A stretch of 39,761 bases of DNA from Candidatus Bipolaricaulota bacterium (lineage in GTDB: Bacteria > Bipolaricaulota > Bipolaricaulia > Bipolaricaulales > Bipolaricaulaceae), in NCBI GenBank assembly GCA_025060415.1, contig JANXBT010000004.1:10281-50041 (forward strand). Reading direction: 5' to 3'. Positions 8,037 to 15,643 of the stretch are shown piece by piece. Position 1 is the stretch's first letter. The number at the start of each line of letters is the position of its first letter. The notes beneath the pieces are model-generated. The model saw only the letters and a program-made list of their open reading frames with translations. It had not been told where the DNA came from and ran no database searches. Made by a program: the position numbers and the translations under genes.

Positions 8037-9059
8037 ATGTTCCGGCCGCTCTTTTGGGAGGAGGACCACCTCGTCCTTCTGGACCAGACCCGGCTCCCCT
8101 GGGAGGAGCGCTGGCTGCGCCTTGCGCGGTGGGAGGAGGTGGCGGAGGCCATTCGGACTCTCCGGGTGCGGGGGGCGCCCGCCCTCGGCATCGCCGCCGC
8201 TTACGGCCTGGCCCTGGCCGCCCTGCGGCCCAAGCCCGGCCGCACCCCGCGCCAGGAGGTCGCGGAGGCCCGCGAGGGCCTGAGGCAAACCCGCCCTACG
8301 GCCGTGAACCTCTTCTGGGCCCTGGAGCGCATGGGCCGCGTGGCCCAAAGCGCTCCCGAGGAGGCCCTCTTCCCCGCCCTCCTTGCCGAGGCCCGGCGGA
8401 TCCATGAGGAGGACATCGCGGCCAACCTCCGGATGGGGGAGTTCGGGGCGGCCCTCCTTCCCCCCGGCGCCCGGGTCCTCACGATCTGCAACACCGGGGC
8501 CCTGGCCACGGGCGGCCACGGCACGGCCCTGGGCATCCTCCGCACCGCCTGGTCCCAGGGGAAGCTGGGGAGGGTTTACGTTTGCGAGACGCGGCCGGTC
8601 CTGCAGGGCGCGCGCCTCACGGCCTGGGAGCTCCTGCGGGAGGGGATTCCCTTCCGGCTCCTTGCTGATTTCGCCGTAGGCCTCCTCTTCCGGCGGGGGG
8701 AGGTGGACGCCGTGCTGGTTGGGGCCGACCGGATCGCCCAAAACGGCGATTTCGCCAATAAATTGGGCACTTACGTGCTGGCTGTGCTCGCCCACCGCCA
8801 CGGCGTGCCCTTCTATGTCGCCGCGCCCTCCTCCAGCTTCGACCTCTCCCTTCCCGCGGGCGAGGCCATCCCCATCGAGGAGCGGCCGGAGGAGGAGGTC
8901 TTGGCGCCCTACGGGTGCCGCTTTGCGCCGGAGGGAGCCCGGGCCTGGAACCCCGCGTTCGACCTCACCCCTGGGGAGCTCGTCACGGCCTTCGTCACGG
9001 AAAGGGGGGTGATCCGGCCGCCCTATGCCCGGACGATCCCTGCGGCCCTTTCGGGTTAA
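8037..9059 (+). CDS. mtnA: MtnA-type aldose-1-phosphate isomerase (methylthioribose-1-P isomerase family)
   Basis: This 340-residue eIF2B-like isomerase converts 5-methylthioribose-1-phosphate (or 5-deoxyribose-1-P / ribose-1-P type substrates) to the ketose-1-phosphate. Diagnostic motifs are RGAPALGIAAAYG, CNTGALATGGHGTALG with the catalytic Cys at 151, CETRPVLQGARLTAWEL, and VGADRIAQNGDFANKLGTY with the catalytic Asp at 231. Length and start match the family. It follows the nucleoside permease by three bases, and its end overlaps the class II aldolase by 35 bases. No other methionine-salvage gene (mtnK, mtnB, mtnC, mtnD) is in the window. The context instead suggests the isomerase step of a DHAP-shunt-like pathway. 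Confidence 0.88.
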   Translation: MFRPLFWEEDHLVLLDQTRLPWEERWLRLARWEEVAEAIRTLRVRGAPALGIAAAYGLALAALRPKPGRTPRQEVAEAREGLRQTRPTAVNLFWALERMGRVAQSAPEEALFPALLAEARRIHEEDIAANLRMGEFGAALLPPGARVLTICNTGALATGGHGTALGILRTAWSQGKLGRVYVCETRPVLQGARLTAWELLREGIPFRLLADFAVGLLFRRGEVDAVLVGADRIAQNGDFANKLGTYVLAVLAHRHGVPFYVAAPSSSFDLSLPAGEAIPIEERPEEEVLAPYGCRFAPEGARAWNPAFDLTPGELVTAFVTERGVIRPPYARTIPAALSG

Positions 9060-9624
9060 GGTGGCCCAGGCCTACCGCGGGCTTGGGGAAAAGGGCCTGA
9101 TCACGGGGAGCTCGGGGAACGTCTCCCTGCGCGTGGGGGAGGTGCTCCTCATCACGCCCACGGGGGTGCCCTGGGAGCGGCTGCGGGCGCGGGCGATCGT
9201 GGCCCTGGACCTAGAGGGGCGGGTGCGGGGGCGGGGCTTCCCCTCCTCGGAGTGGCGGCTCCATGTGGCGATTTACCGGGCCCGGCCGGAGGTGCGGGCT
9301 GTGGTGCACACCCACTCCCCTTGCGCCACGGCCGTGGCCTGTGCTTCCCGTGCCCTTCCCGTCCTCCACGACGAGGGGCGCATGCTCTTTGGGGAGGCGA
9401 TCCCGGTGGCGGAGGCGGCGCCCCCGGGGACGTGGGAGCTGGCGCGGAACGCCGCGGCGGCCTTGGGCTCCGGCCCCGCGGTCCTCTTGGCCCGCCACGG
9501 GGTTGTCACCGTGGGGGAAACGCTTGCCTCGGCCCTCCTTCGCGCGGAGAAGGCGGAGGAGGCGGCCCGCCTCCTCCTTGTGCGGTCGGCCCTTGCGTGG
9601 CCCCCGTCCTTTCAGCTTCCCTGA
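9025..9624 (+). CDS. Class II aldolase (FucA/DrdA-like), zinc-dependent
   Basis: This 199-residue class II (AraD/FucA) aldolase should cleave a ketose-1-phosphate to DHAP and an aldehyde. Motifs are LITGSSGNVSLR, LLITPTGVPWERL, FPSSEWRLH with the catalytic Glu at 76, VVHTHSP with zinc ligands His95 and His97, and LLARHGVVTVG with the third His. Starting at ATG 9025 puts the catalytic Glu within three residues of its place in E. coli FucA (73). A GTG at 9061 would cut into the first helix, so I chose the ATG despite the 35-base overlap with mtnA. The last 13 bases overlap, tail to tail, the minus-strand membrane gene. Confidence 0.88.
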   Translation: MPGRSLRPFRVKVAQAYRGLGEKGLITGSSGNVSLRVGEVLLITPTGVPWERLRARAIVALDLEGRVRGRGFPSSEWRLHVAIYRARPEVRAVVHTHSPCATAVACASRALPVLHDEGRMLFGEAIPVAEAAPPGTWELARNAAAALGSGPAVLLARHGVVTVGETLASALLRAEKAEEAARLLLVRSALAWPPSFQLP

Positions 9625-10352
9625 GGGCCCGCCGGGGGTTCGGGCGGCGGCACGAGGCCCTGCCGCCGCAGCTCCAGATAACCCCAGCCCGCCCCCGCCG
9701 TCTGGAGGAAGCCGATAAGGCCGTACTCAAAGGCCCCAAAAAACGCCCTTGCGCCGGGGATGCGCCCCAAGAGCTCGAACAGAAGCCCGATCAACACGAG
9801 AAGGAAAAAGAAGCGGGCGAGGGGCCAAAAGGTCGGGCGCGAGATCCTCCAAGCGAGGCTTAGGGCCTGCGTAAGGGGCGTTCCGTCCCACACGATCGCC
9901 ACCGGAGCGAAAAAGAGCCTTGCCCCCCAGAACACCGCCCAAAGCAGAAACAAAAAGAGCGCGATCGCTACGCCCCCCGTGACTTCCCGACTCCGCGCCT
10001 CGAGGAGGGCCATCGGCAACCCCGCCAGGACGAAGGCGATAAGCCCCAGGCCGAGGAGGGCCGGGGTACGTTCGAGCACCCAGCTTACCGCCTCGCCCCA
10101 ACGCAAGGGTTTGGCTTCCTCCGCGGAACGAAGGAGCAGAAGCGTCACGGCGCTGGCCCAAGCCCAAAGGACCAGATGGAGAAGGGAGAAGGCGATGTAG
10201 AGGTTCCACCGCGCCGGGTAGGCCTTAAGGAATCGGTCGGGGCTGCCGCCCAGGGCCCAGTAGGCCGCGAACATAAGGACCCAGGGGACGAGCCCCCTTG
10301 GGTGGGAAGTGGCGAATTCCAATGCGCGCCACAGCAATTTCCTTGCGCCCAA
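9612..10352 (-). CDS. Multi-span membrane protein, paralogue 1 of 3, unknown function
   Basis: The product is a 246-residue protein with about six hydrophobic segments and a C-terminal WGYLELRRQG motif. I do not recognise a named family. It is paralogous to the products at 14051-14773 and 14848-15563: the three share an N-terminal ARK.L....F..PRGL.PW pattern, a polar middle with an EA.. helix, a long fourth segment with V.W, and the ending GYxY/L.EL. TTG 10352 is chosen as start because AAAGGAGGGAGG (10365-10354) lies just upstream and it aligns with the paralogue starts. An in-frame ATG at 10373 overlaps the TATAAT box itself and so should lie upstream of the transcript. Confidence 0.75.
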   Translation of the reverse strand: MGARKLLWRALEFATSHPRGLVPWVLMFAAYWALGGSPDRFLKAYPARWNLYIAFSLLHLVLWAWASAVTLLLLRSAEEAKPLRWGEAVSWVLERTPALLGLGLIAFVLAGLPMALLEARSREVTGGVAIALFLFLLWAVFWGARLFFAPVAIVWDGTPLTQALSLAWRISRPTFWPLARFFFLLVLIGLLFELLGRIPGARAFFGAFEYGLIGFLQTAGAGWGYLELRRQGLVPPPEPPAGPQGS

Positions 10353-10371
10353 GCCTCCCTCCTTTCCTCGC

Positions 10372-10377
10372 ATTATA
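10372..10377 (-). promoter_or_regulatory. -10 box of membrane paralogue 1
   Basis: TATAAT reads on the minus strand (10377 to 10372) within CCCCATATAATG, the same 12 bases found before paralogue 3. A strong Shine-Dalgarno follows. No convincing -35 is seen. Confidence 0.65.
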
Positions 10378-10536
10378 TGGGGCGCAGGGGGCGGGCGGCG
10401 CTAACCCCGTAAGGGACGGAAAACTGCTGCCTTCGGCCACGCGCCTCCGCTTAGGTCCGGGGGCGGAATCGAGGGCGAGGAGCAGGCGGGTTCGAAGCCT
10501 GGCCTTGCCCCTGAAACGGCCGGGGTTTGCGCGGGC

Positions 10537-10542
10537 TATAAT
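10537..10542 (+). promoter_or_regulatory. -10 box of propeller/PKD gene
   Basis: A perfect TATAAT at 10537-10542 gives a leader of about 36 bases to ATG 10586, with GAGGGGG just before the start. The 210-base divergent intergenic region (10374-10585) otherwise shows no gene; a small CAGGC/GCCTG hairpin around 10485-10505 has no assigned role. Confidence 0.65.
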
Positions 10543-10585
10543 CCTCGGGAGTGGCCCGCGTGTTGGGCACGCCGAGGGGGTTGCT

Positions 10586-13294
10586 ATGCGAACTTTAATG
10601 TTGGCGATGTGGACAGTCGGCCTCATGTGGGGGGCTTGGGCCACGGAGCCCGCGGTCCTCGTTCGTCTGGCCAACCCGGCGCTTCTTGGTTTTGTTTTTC
10701 TTGACGGGGGGCAAAGGCTTTTGGTGGCCACCGGGGAGGGCTTGGAGCTTTGGGATGTAGAAAAAGGGCAGCGCACGGGGTTTTGGTCGCGGCCCACCGT
10801 TCGGGCCCTCGCGGCCGATCGCGAGGGAAGCGTGGTGGCGGTGGCCTTGGACCAGGAAGTGGAGGTGTGGGATCCCCGCCTGCTTCGCCCTGTGCAACGC
10901 CTGACCCACCCGCGCGTCCAGAGGATTACGGCCTTGGCCGTTTCGCCGTTCGGGCGATACGCGGCGGCCCTCGCCGGCGTCAACCTCGTGGTCTGGGCCG
11001 TTCCAACCGGGGATCCCGTCTACTTCAATGACACGGAAGGGTTGTTAGGGAAGCCCACCCTTTCTTTCGATGCCCTCGCCTTTTTGAGCGAACGGGAGCT
11101 GGTGTTGGTGGTAGATACCGAGGCGTTTCTTTTGGACTTCTGGGCCCGGCGCCTTAAGCCGTTGGGGTCGCTCCCCTTCCGCGCCGAGAGAATCGCTGTG
11201 GACCCGCAGCGCCGGTGGGTGGGCCTGCCGGCTTCGGACCCGCACGGGGTGGGCTACCTCCTCTCCGTACGGGAGGTCGACACCGGCCGGGAGGTCGCGA
11301 CCTTTCCCCTTTCTGGGGGGTCGGACGCCTGGGTGGCCATCACGCCCGATGGGCGGGTGCTTTCTCCGGCCAGAACGCGGGCCGGCACCGGGCTTCACTT
11401 ATTCGGATTGGGGCCCGCTCCCTTGCCCTGCTGTTTTACCTGTTCCACAGGCCACTTTCCTCGCCTGGGCGCCCTAAGCCCCGACGGGACAAGAATCGCC
11501 GTGGAAGAGCCGATTTCTCCGTTTTTGAGTCGCCTTGGCGTCTATGCCCTGGAGGGGTGCACGCCCCTGGCCCGCTTGGGGCGGTGGTCGGTGCCCACGG
11601 AGGCGGTGGCCCTCACACCGGAGGGCCGCTGGGCTTTGCGCCTTACCGCGGCGGGCGTGGAGGTTTGGGACCTAAAGGACCTCGTCCTGCGGAACACCCT
11701 GGAGGTCCCCTGGGCCACGGGCCTGGCCGTGCACCCAAGCGCCCCCCTTGTTGCGGTGGGCCAATTCTACGGGGAGCAGATCCTGTTTTGGGATTGGCAG
11801 GAGAATCGCATCGCCCGGCTCTCCTTAGAGCAGCCCGATCCGCAGGCCTCCTTCGCGAACCGGGCCGCCCGCATGGTGTTCACCCCCGACGGCACGAAGC
11901 TCGCCATCTGCCACGGGGGTGGGGACCTCTCGCTGATGGAGGTGGCCACCGGCAGGACGGTGTGGCGGGTGGCGGCGCAGCAAATCGGGAGCGCCCTGAC
12001 CCTCAGCCCCGATGGCCAGCTCCTTGTAACGGTGGGGTCGAACGGAATCTTTGTGCGCGACCTGGCCACGGGCCGGCTGCTGGACCAGCGCCATACCTAT
12101 GTTTTCCCGCGGGAGCACTTCTGGAGCGGCCCCCGCACCCTCCTCGTCGCCGGTTTGGGCCCGATCATCGGCCGGTTCGTGGCGGGGACTTGGGTGACCC
12201 AAAGGACCTCGGTTTGGCTGTGGGTGCACTTTTCCGCGGAGGGCCGGATCGTTCAGGTGCGCTCCCTTTCGGCTCCCCCGGGCCTAGGTGCCCTGCTCGA
12301 AGACGGCCGAACCCTCGCCGTCTGGAAGTTCGAACCCTCCCTGGAAGATCCCCATCGTTCGGTCCTCGTCCTGTGGGATGCACAAGAGGACCGCGAAGTG
12401 CATCGGTGGTTTTTGGACTTGGCGCTGAGGGACGAAGGTTTTTGGGAGCTTAAGGGCGGAGTGGCCCCCGTCCCGGGCGCCAGGAGGGTCCTGGTTTGGA
12501 ACGCCTACAGCTCGTTGCGCGTCTACTCCGTCAACCTGCCGCCGCGGGACTTGAGGGTCCTCCTTCCCACGGCGGTCCTCGTGCAGGAGCCCGTGGAGCT
12601 CTGCGCCAAGGCTGTGGATCCGGAGGGCGGTCGCCTACGCTATTACTGGGACTTGGGCGACGGAGCCCGTGCCGAGGGGGAATGCGTGCGGCACACGTAC
12701 GCCCAAGAAGGGGAATACCCCGTGCGGGTTCTGGCCCTCGACGACGCGGGCGATGCCGCCGGTTGGATGGGCACCGTGACCGTAGTCCGGACGCATCCCG
12801 AGTTCGCCTTCTTCCCCCAAGCCCCCGGGGTCTTGGAGGAGATCAAGTTCTACGATACGTCCCGCCCCGCCGAGTGGGTGAGCCAGGTGCTCTGGGACTT
12901 CGGCGACGGGCACCGGGCGGAGGGGCGGGAGGTGGTGCACCGCTACACCCGGCCGGGGACTTACACGGTGTGGGCCACCGTGCGCTGGGTCGACGGGCGG
13001 GAGCTTCGGGTCCGGCGGGAGGTGGGGGTGGCCGACGTCTCCTGCGTGGAGAGCGTGCCGGCGCCGGGGGCACCGCGGTTTTATCGGGTCCGCCTGTCCC
13101 AAGAGGATCGCGGGCGCTTCCACTTCGGCGATGTGGTGTGGATCGTGCGCCGGGATCCCACCGACAGGTGGATCCCGGTGGGACGGGCCGTGGTGTTCAC
13201 CCCCCAAGCCGACGGGATGTGGGTGGTGCTTGCGGAGGCCCTGCCGGGGCTGGAGCCCCGGATCGGGGATCGCGTGGTGAGGGACAGGCCCTAG
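10586..13294 (+). CDS. Secreted beta-propeller protein with two PKD domains
   Basis: The product is 902 residues. It has an N-terminal signal peptide (MRTLMLAMW..., cleavage near AWA-TE). From ~25 to ~640 runs a WD40/quinoprotein-like propeller region with many repeats of the form SPDG....V....V.VWD (for example GEGLELWDVEKG, TPDGTKLAICHGGGDLSLM, SPDGQLLVTVGSNGIFVRDL). Residues about 650-735 and 745-815 are two PKD domains, seen by YYWDLGDGARAEGE..HTYAQEGEYPV and VLWDFGDGHRAEGRE..HRYTRPGTYTV. The ~80 C-terminal residues form an unassigned beta-rich domain. It is probably an extracellular binding or scaffold protein. ATG 10586 was chosen because upstream in-frame sequence would precede the TATAAT. 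Its TAG stop shares the palindrome CTAG with the stop of the convergent gene. Confidence 0.82.
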   Translation: MRTLMLAMWTVGLMWGAWATEPAVLVRLANPALLGFVFLDGGQRLLVATGEGLELWDVEKGQRTGFWSRPTVRALAADREGSVVAVALDQEVEVWDPRLLRPVQRLTHPRVQRITALAVSPFGRYAAALAGVNLVVWAVPTGDPVYFNDTEGLLGKPTLSFDALAFLSERELVLVVDTEAFLLDFWARRLKPLGSLPFRAERIAVDPQRRWVGLPASDPHGVGYLLSVREVDTGREVATFPLSGGSDAWVAITPDGRVLSPARTRAGTGLHLFGLGPAPLPCCFTCSTGHFPRLGALSPDGTRIAVEEPISPFLSRLGVYALEGCTPLARLGRWSVPTEAVALTPEGRWALRLTAAGVEVWDLKDLVLRNTLEVPWATGLAVHPSAPLVAVGQFYGEQILFWDWQENRIARLSLEQPDPQASFANRAARMVFTPDGTKLAICHGGGDLSLMEVATGRTVWRVAAQQIGSALTLSPDGQLLVTVGSNGIFVRDLATGRLLDQRHTYVFPREHFWSGPRTLLVAGLGPIIGRFVAGTWVTQRTSVWLWVHFSAEGRIVQVRSLSAPPGLGALLEDGRTLAVWKFEPSLEDPHRSVLVLWDAQEDREVHRWFLDLALRDEGFWELKGGVAPVPGARRVLVWNAYSSLRVYSVNLPPRDLRVLLPTAVLVQEPVELCAKAVDPEGGRLRYYWDLGDGARAEGECVRHTYAQEGEYPVRVLALDDAGDAAGWMGTVTVVRTHPEFAFFPQAPGVLEEIKFYDTSRPAEWVSQVLWDFGDGHRAEGREVVHRYTRPGTYTVWATVRWVDGRELRVRREVGVADVSCVESVPAPGAPRFYRVRLSQEDRGRFHFGDVVWIVRRDPTDRWIPVGRAVVFTPQADGMWVVLAEALPGLEPRIGDRVVRDRP

Positions 13295-14054
13295 AGGCGC
13301 AGCGGGGGTAGGGGGAGGCCACGCGCCGCAGCCCACGCGCTCACCCCGCACCAAAACCCCTCACACGCCTCCCCCACCCCTTGGGGGGAGTCCAGCTTCC
13401 CTGCTTGGACCAGGGCGCAGAGCCGGTCGTAGCCGGACGGCCGCTCCGGAAGCCCAAGGGAATCCGCAAGCATCTTGCTCGCGCTGCGGTAAACGTGGCG
13501 GTTGGCAAGCCCCACCAGGAGCGCGCCGTGGAAGGCAAGATGCACGGCCAAAAACGGCAGTTCTTCCCATGCGCCCCAATGGCGGGCGTTGCGCACCTTG
13601 CCCATAAGCTCGTACAGCTCCTCCACGATCAGGGCCTGCATGGCCCGGCGGAAGGCCTCCTCGGGCGGGGACCGCACCGCCTCCCGCAGGCGGGGGAAGA
13701 CCCCTGCGGATCGTAGAGGGGGCGGGTGTAGACGTAGGCCCCGTGGGTGAGGGGCCACTCGGGGGGCACCTCCGCGGCGCGGGCGAACAGCACGTCCTGA
13801 CTGAGGAAGTTCACCTCCACCTTGGCGGGCCCGACGATCCCCTCGCGGGTGTACTCCTCGCCGGAGGACCCCAGCACGCAGAGGATCTCGATGTCCGAGT
13901 AGGGACCGTCCTCGTCCCGGGCCAGGGACCCGTAGAGGCCCACCGCGAGTACATCCGCGCGGGAGCGGCGGGCCTCTTCCGCAATCCTTTGGGCCAGGTC
14001 CCGCCGCTCCTCTGGGGCCAGGGGTTGGGGCCCAAGGCGGGGCTGGGGGTTCAT
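13291..14054 (-). pseudogene. ANT(4')/kanamycin nucleotidyltransferase-like gene, frameshifted
   Basis: Frame 1 runs from ATG 14054 with YGSLARDEDGPYSDIEILCV (nucleotidyltransferase GS...D.E metal site), VEVNFLS and WPLTHGAY. After LYDPQG it must change frame to continue as FPRLREAV..., ALIVEELYELMGKVRNAR, RPSGYDRLCALV and EGFWCG..AWAAARG, ending at 13291. These match, motif for motif, the S. aureus kanamycin nucleotidyltransferase as I remember it (YGS..R..DGPYSDIE, VEVNF, WPLTHG, IVEEL, SGYD.LC). Adding one G to the GGGG run (plus-strand C run 13701-13704) restores 254 residues, close to the family's 253. It is either a real one-base deletion or a sequencing error. The start overlaps the stop of the upstream membrane paralogue (ATGA). 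Confidence 0.8.
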
Positions 14055-14773
14055 TCCGTGGGCTCAGGGGCGGCCGGCGGCTCCTGGGCGCGGCGCAGCT
14101 CCATGTAGGCATACCCCGCGCCCACAGTGACCGTGTAGGTCCACAAGGCGGAACTAAAGGCGGTAAAAGCAGGTCCTAAGGCCAAGCTCATAAGACCCAA
14201 GGCCGCCCCGGCGAGGGTGGCGAGGAAAAGGAGGCCGAGGATGGGGAGGAACGCCGCGCGCGTCAAGGACCAGGAGTGCCTCAGGGCCTCCGCAAGCGTG
14301 GCATCCCCCAAGATCACCGCGGCCTCCGCCAACGCCAGGCGGGTCCAAAGGAACACGAACCAAACGAAGAGCCCAAGGCTCACCAAGATCAGGGCTCCCA
14401 GGGATCCCCTGGCGACGAGGAGCAGGAGGGCCGGAAGCCCAAGGGCGATCCCTAAAAGGAGGAGGATCGCCAGGTACAGAGCGATGAGCCGCGGGGTCTG
14501 CCGGAGGCCCTGGCGCAGGACTTCACGCCCGCGCGGGGCCCCGCCCCCAGCCAAGCCCCGCAAAAACTCCAACGACGCCGCGGAAGCCCAGGCATTCACC
14601 CCTAGCCAGAGGAAGAGGTCCACAAGGTTGGGCGCTATGGCGGCAGGGCCCCAGCGAGCCGTGAAAATCGCTCCCAGAAAAGCCACAAGCCAGAACACGC
14701 CCCAGGGGATGAGCACAACCGGTTGGGTGAACGCCAATTCCGTCGCCTGCTTCAGCCATTTCCTTGCGCTCAT
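14051..14773 (-). CDS. Multi-span membrane protein, paralogue 2 of 3, unknown function
   Basis: The product has 240 residues and about six hydrophobic segments (for example VVLIPWGVFWLVAFLGAIF, LIALYLAILLLLGIALGLPALLLL, FLPILGLLFLATLAGAALGLM), ending GAGYAYMELRRAQ. It is clearly related to the products at 9612-10352 and 14848-15563. The start is ATG 14773 (MSARKWLK), aligned with the LGARKLL start of paralogue 1. The TATAAT at 14794-14789 leaves only a ~9-base leader and no Shine-Dalgarno, unlike its two paralogues. Its stop is coupled to the nucleotidyltransferase-like gene by an ATGA overlap, so the pair is one operon. Confidence 0.75.
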   Translation of the reverse strand: MSARKWLKQATELAFTQPVVLIPWGVFWLVAFLGAIFTARWGPAAIAPNLVDLFLWLGVNAWASAASLEFLRGLAGGGAPRGREVLRQGLRQTPRLIALYLAILLLLGIALGLPALLLLVARGSLGALILVSLGLFVWFVFLWTRLALAEAAVILGDATLAEALRHSWSLTRAAFLPILGLLFLATLAGAALGLMSLALGPAFTAFSSALWTYTVTVGAGYAYMELRRAQEPPAAPEPTE

Positions 14774-14788
14774 CGGCTCGGTTTTGCG

Positions 14789-14794
14789 ATTATA
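14789..14794 (-). promoter_or_regulatory. -10 box of membrane paralogue 2
   Basis: TATAAT on the minus strand (14794 to 14789), 15 bases before ATG 14773. The implied leader is under ten bases, with no ribosome-binding site. Confidence 0.6.
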
Positions 14795-14847
14795 TAACGA
14801 GAGGGTTCCCCAGGGGCCGTTTGGGGACACGTCCGGCGAGCAAGAGT

Positions 14848-15563
14848 TTATTCGAAGGGCGGAGCATCCCGGGCCGTTTTCGCCAGCCGATCCAGATCCC
14901 AATAAGCGTAGCCCAGCCCCACCGTCCCTAGAAGCTCTCCCGCGGTGCTGCCCGCAGCGGAGAAGAGGGGCCCAAGGACGGGGACGCGCTCCAGAAGAAG
15001 CCCGAGCCCTCCCGGAAGCCCCCGGTCAAGAGCAGCACGCCGAGGACGGGAAAGAACGCGCGGCGGGTGTACGCCCAGGAGGTCCCCAGGGCTTGGAAGA
15101 CCGGGGTTTGGGTCCAAACCACTGCGGCCTCCGCCAACGCCAGCCTCACCAAAAGGAAAACGAAAAGGACGCCAAGAAGGATGAACCCGGACACCATCAC
15201 GGGAACAAGGGGCCCGCGGAGGGCCGAGTACATGGTCAAAGCTGGCCCCAGGAAGACGAGCACAACGAGGAAGATCAGAAGCTGAAGCCCGACGAGGGGG
15301 AGGGTGCGCTTGAGGCCGCGCCGGGCCGCTTCGCTCAGGCGCAGGGGCTGGCCGGCCTCCGCGGCTTCCAGGGCGAAGAGCGTGGTTGCGGAAAGCCAGG
15401 GACCAAGGAGGAACAGCCTGGCCCCATCCAGTAGGGTCCTCGCAACGGAGCTCGGGGTGCGTCCGACCGCCACGAGGAGGAAGTACAAAAGCCAAGGCTC
15501 CAGAACGCGGGGGTGAGCCCATACGAAAAGAAAGGCCTTCTTAGACCAATTCACCCCGCTCAC
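14848..15563 (-). pseudogene. Multi-span membrane protein, paralogue 3 of 3, frameshifted
   Basis: The first frame, from GTG 15563 (MSGVNWSKKAFLFVW), carries the five leading hydrophobic segments down to FFPVLGVLLLT. It then runs into unrelated sequence. The family C-terminus (RGLPGGLGLLLERVPVLG, then GLGYAYWDLDRL) continues in a second frame to a stop at 14848. Inserting one base at the run read as ACCGGGGG on the minus strand (about 15019-15028) restores a 238-residue protein like paralogues 1 and 2. GTG 15563 has AAAGGAGG a few bases upstream; an in-frame ATG further up overlaps the -10 box and is unlikely. Either a true pseudogene or an indel error. Confidence 0.75.
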
Positions 15564-15581
15564 GGCGCCCTCCTTTGCGCC

Positions 15582-15587
15582 ATTATA
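15582..15587 (-). promoter_or_regulatory. -10 box of membrane paralogue 3
   Basis: TATAAT (15587 to 15582) lies in the same CCCCATATAATG context as paralogue 1, followed by GCAAAGGAGGG, again as in paralogue 1. The promoter and leader were evidently copied with the gene or are kept by selection. Confidence 0.65.
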
Positions 15588-15619
15588 TGGGGTCCGTGCC
15601 CGTGCGCGTCCGCCTGGGC

Positions 15620-15625
15620 TAAGCT
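15620..15625 (+). promoter_or_regulatory. -10 box of Nif3-family gene
   Basis: TAAGCT at 15620-15625, with GGAGG at 15634-15638 and GTG at 15644. The site is divergent to the paralogue 3 promoter about 35 bases away. No clear -35. Confidence 0.45.
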
Positions 15626-15643
15626 TTGGCTTCGGAGGTTTGC

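Noticed and set aside
7434-8801. 455-codon minus-strand open frame
   Set aside because: Antisense to the second permease and mtnA, with no recognisable motif. It is a by-product of high third-position GC.
9624-9660. Possible terminator between the aldolase and the convergent membrane gene
   Set aside because: The GC-rich bases do not form a clean stem with a T tract on either strand.
10470-10510. GGTTCGAA next to a CAGGC/GCCTG pair, resembling a tRNA T arm
   Set aside because: The stem would enclose nine bases, and no acceptor or anticodon arm fits around it. It is a chance hairpin in the promoter region.
10298-10585. N-terminal extension of the propeller/PKD protein by 96 codons
   Set aside because: It would run upstream across the TATAAT and into the divergent gene, and it would bury the signal peptide that begins at 10586.
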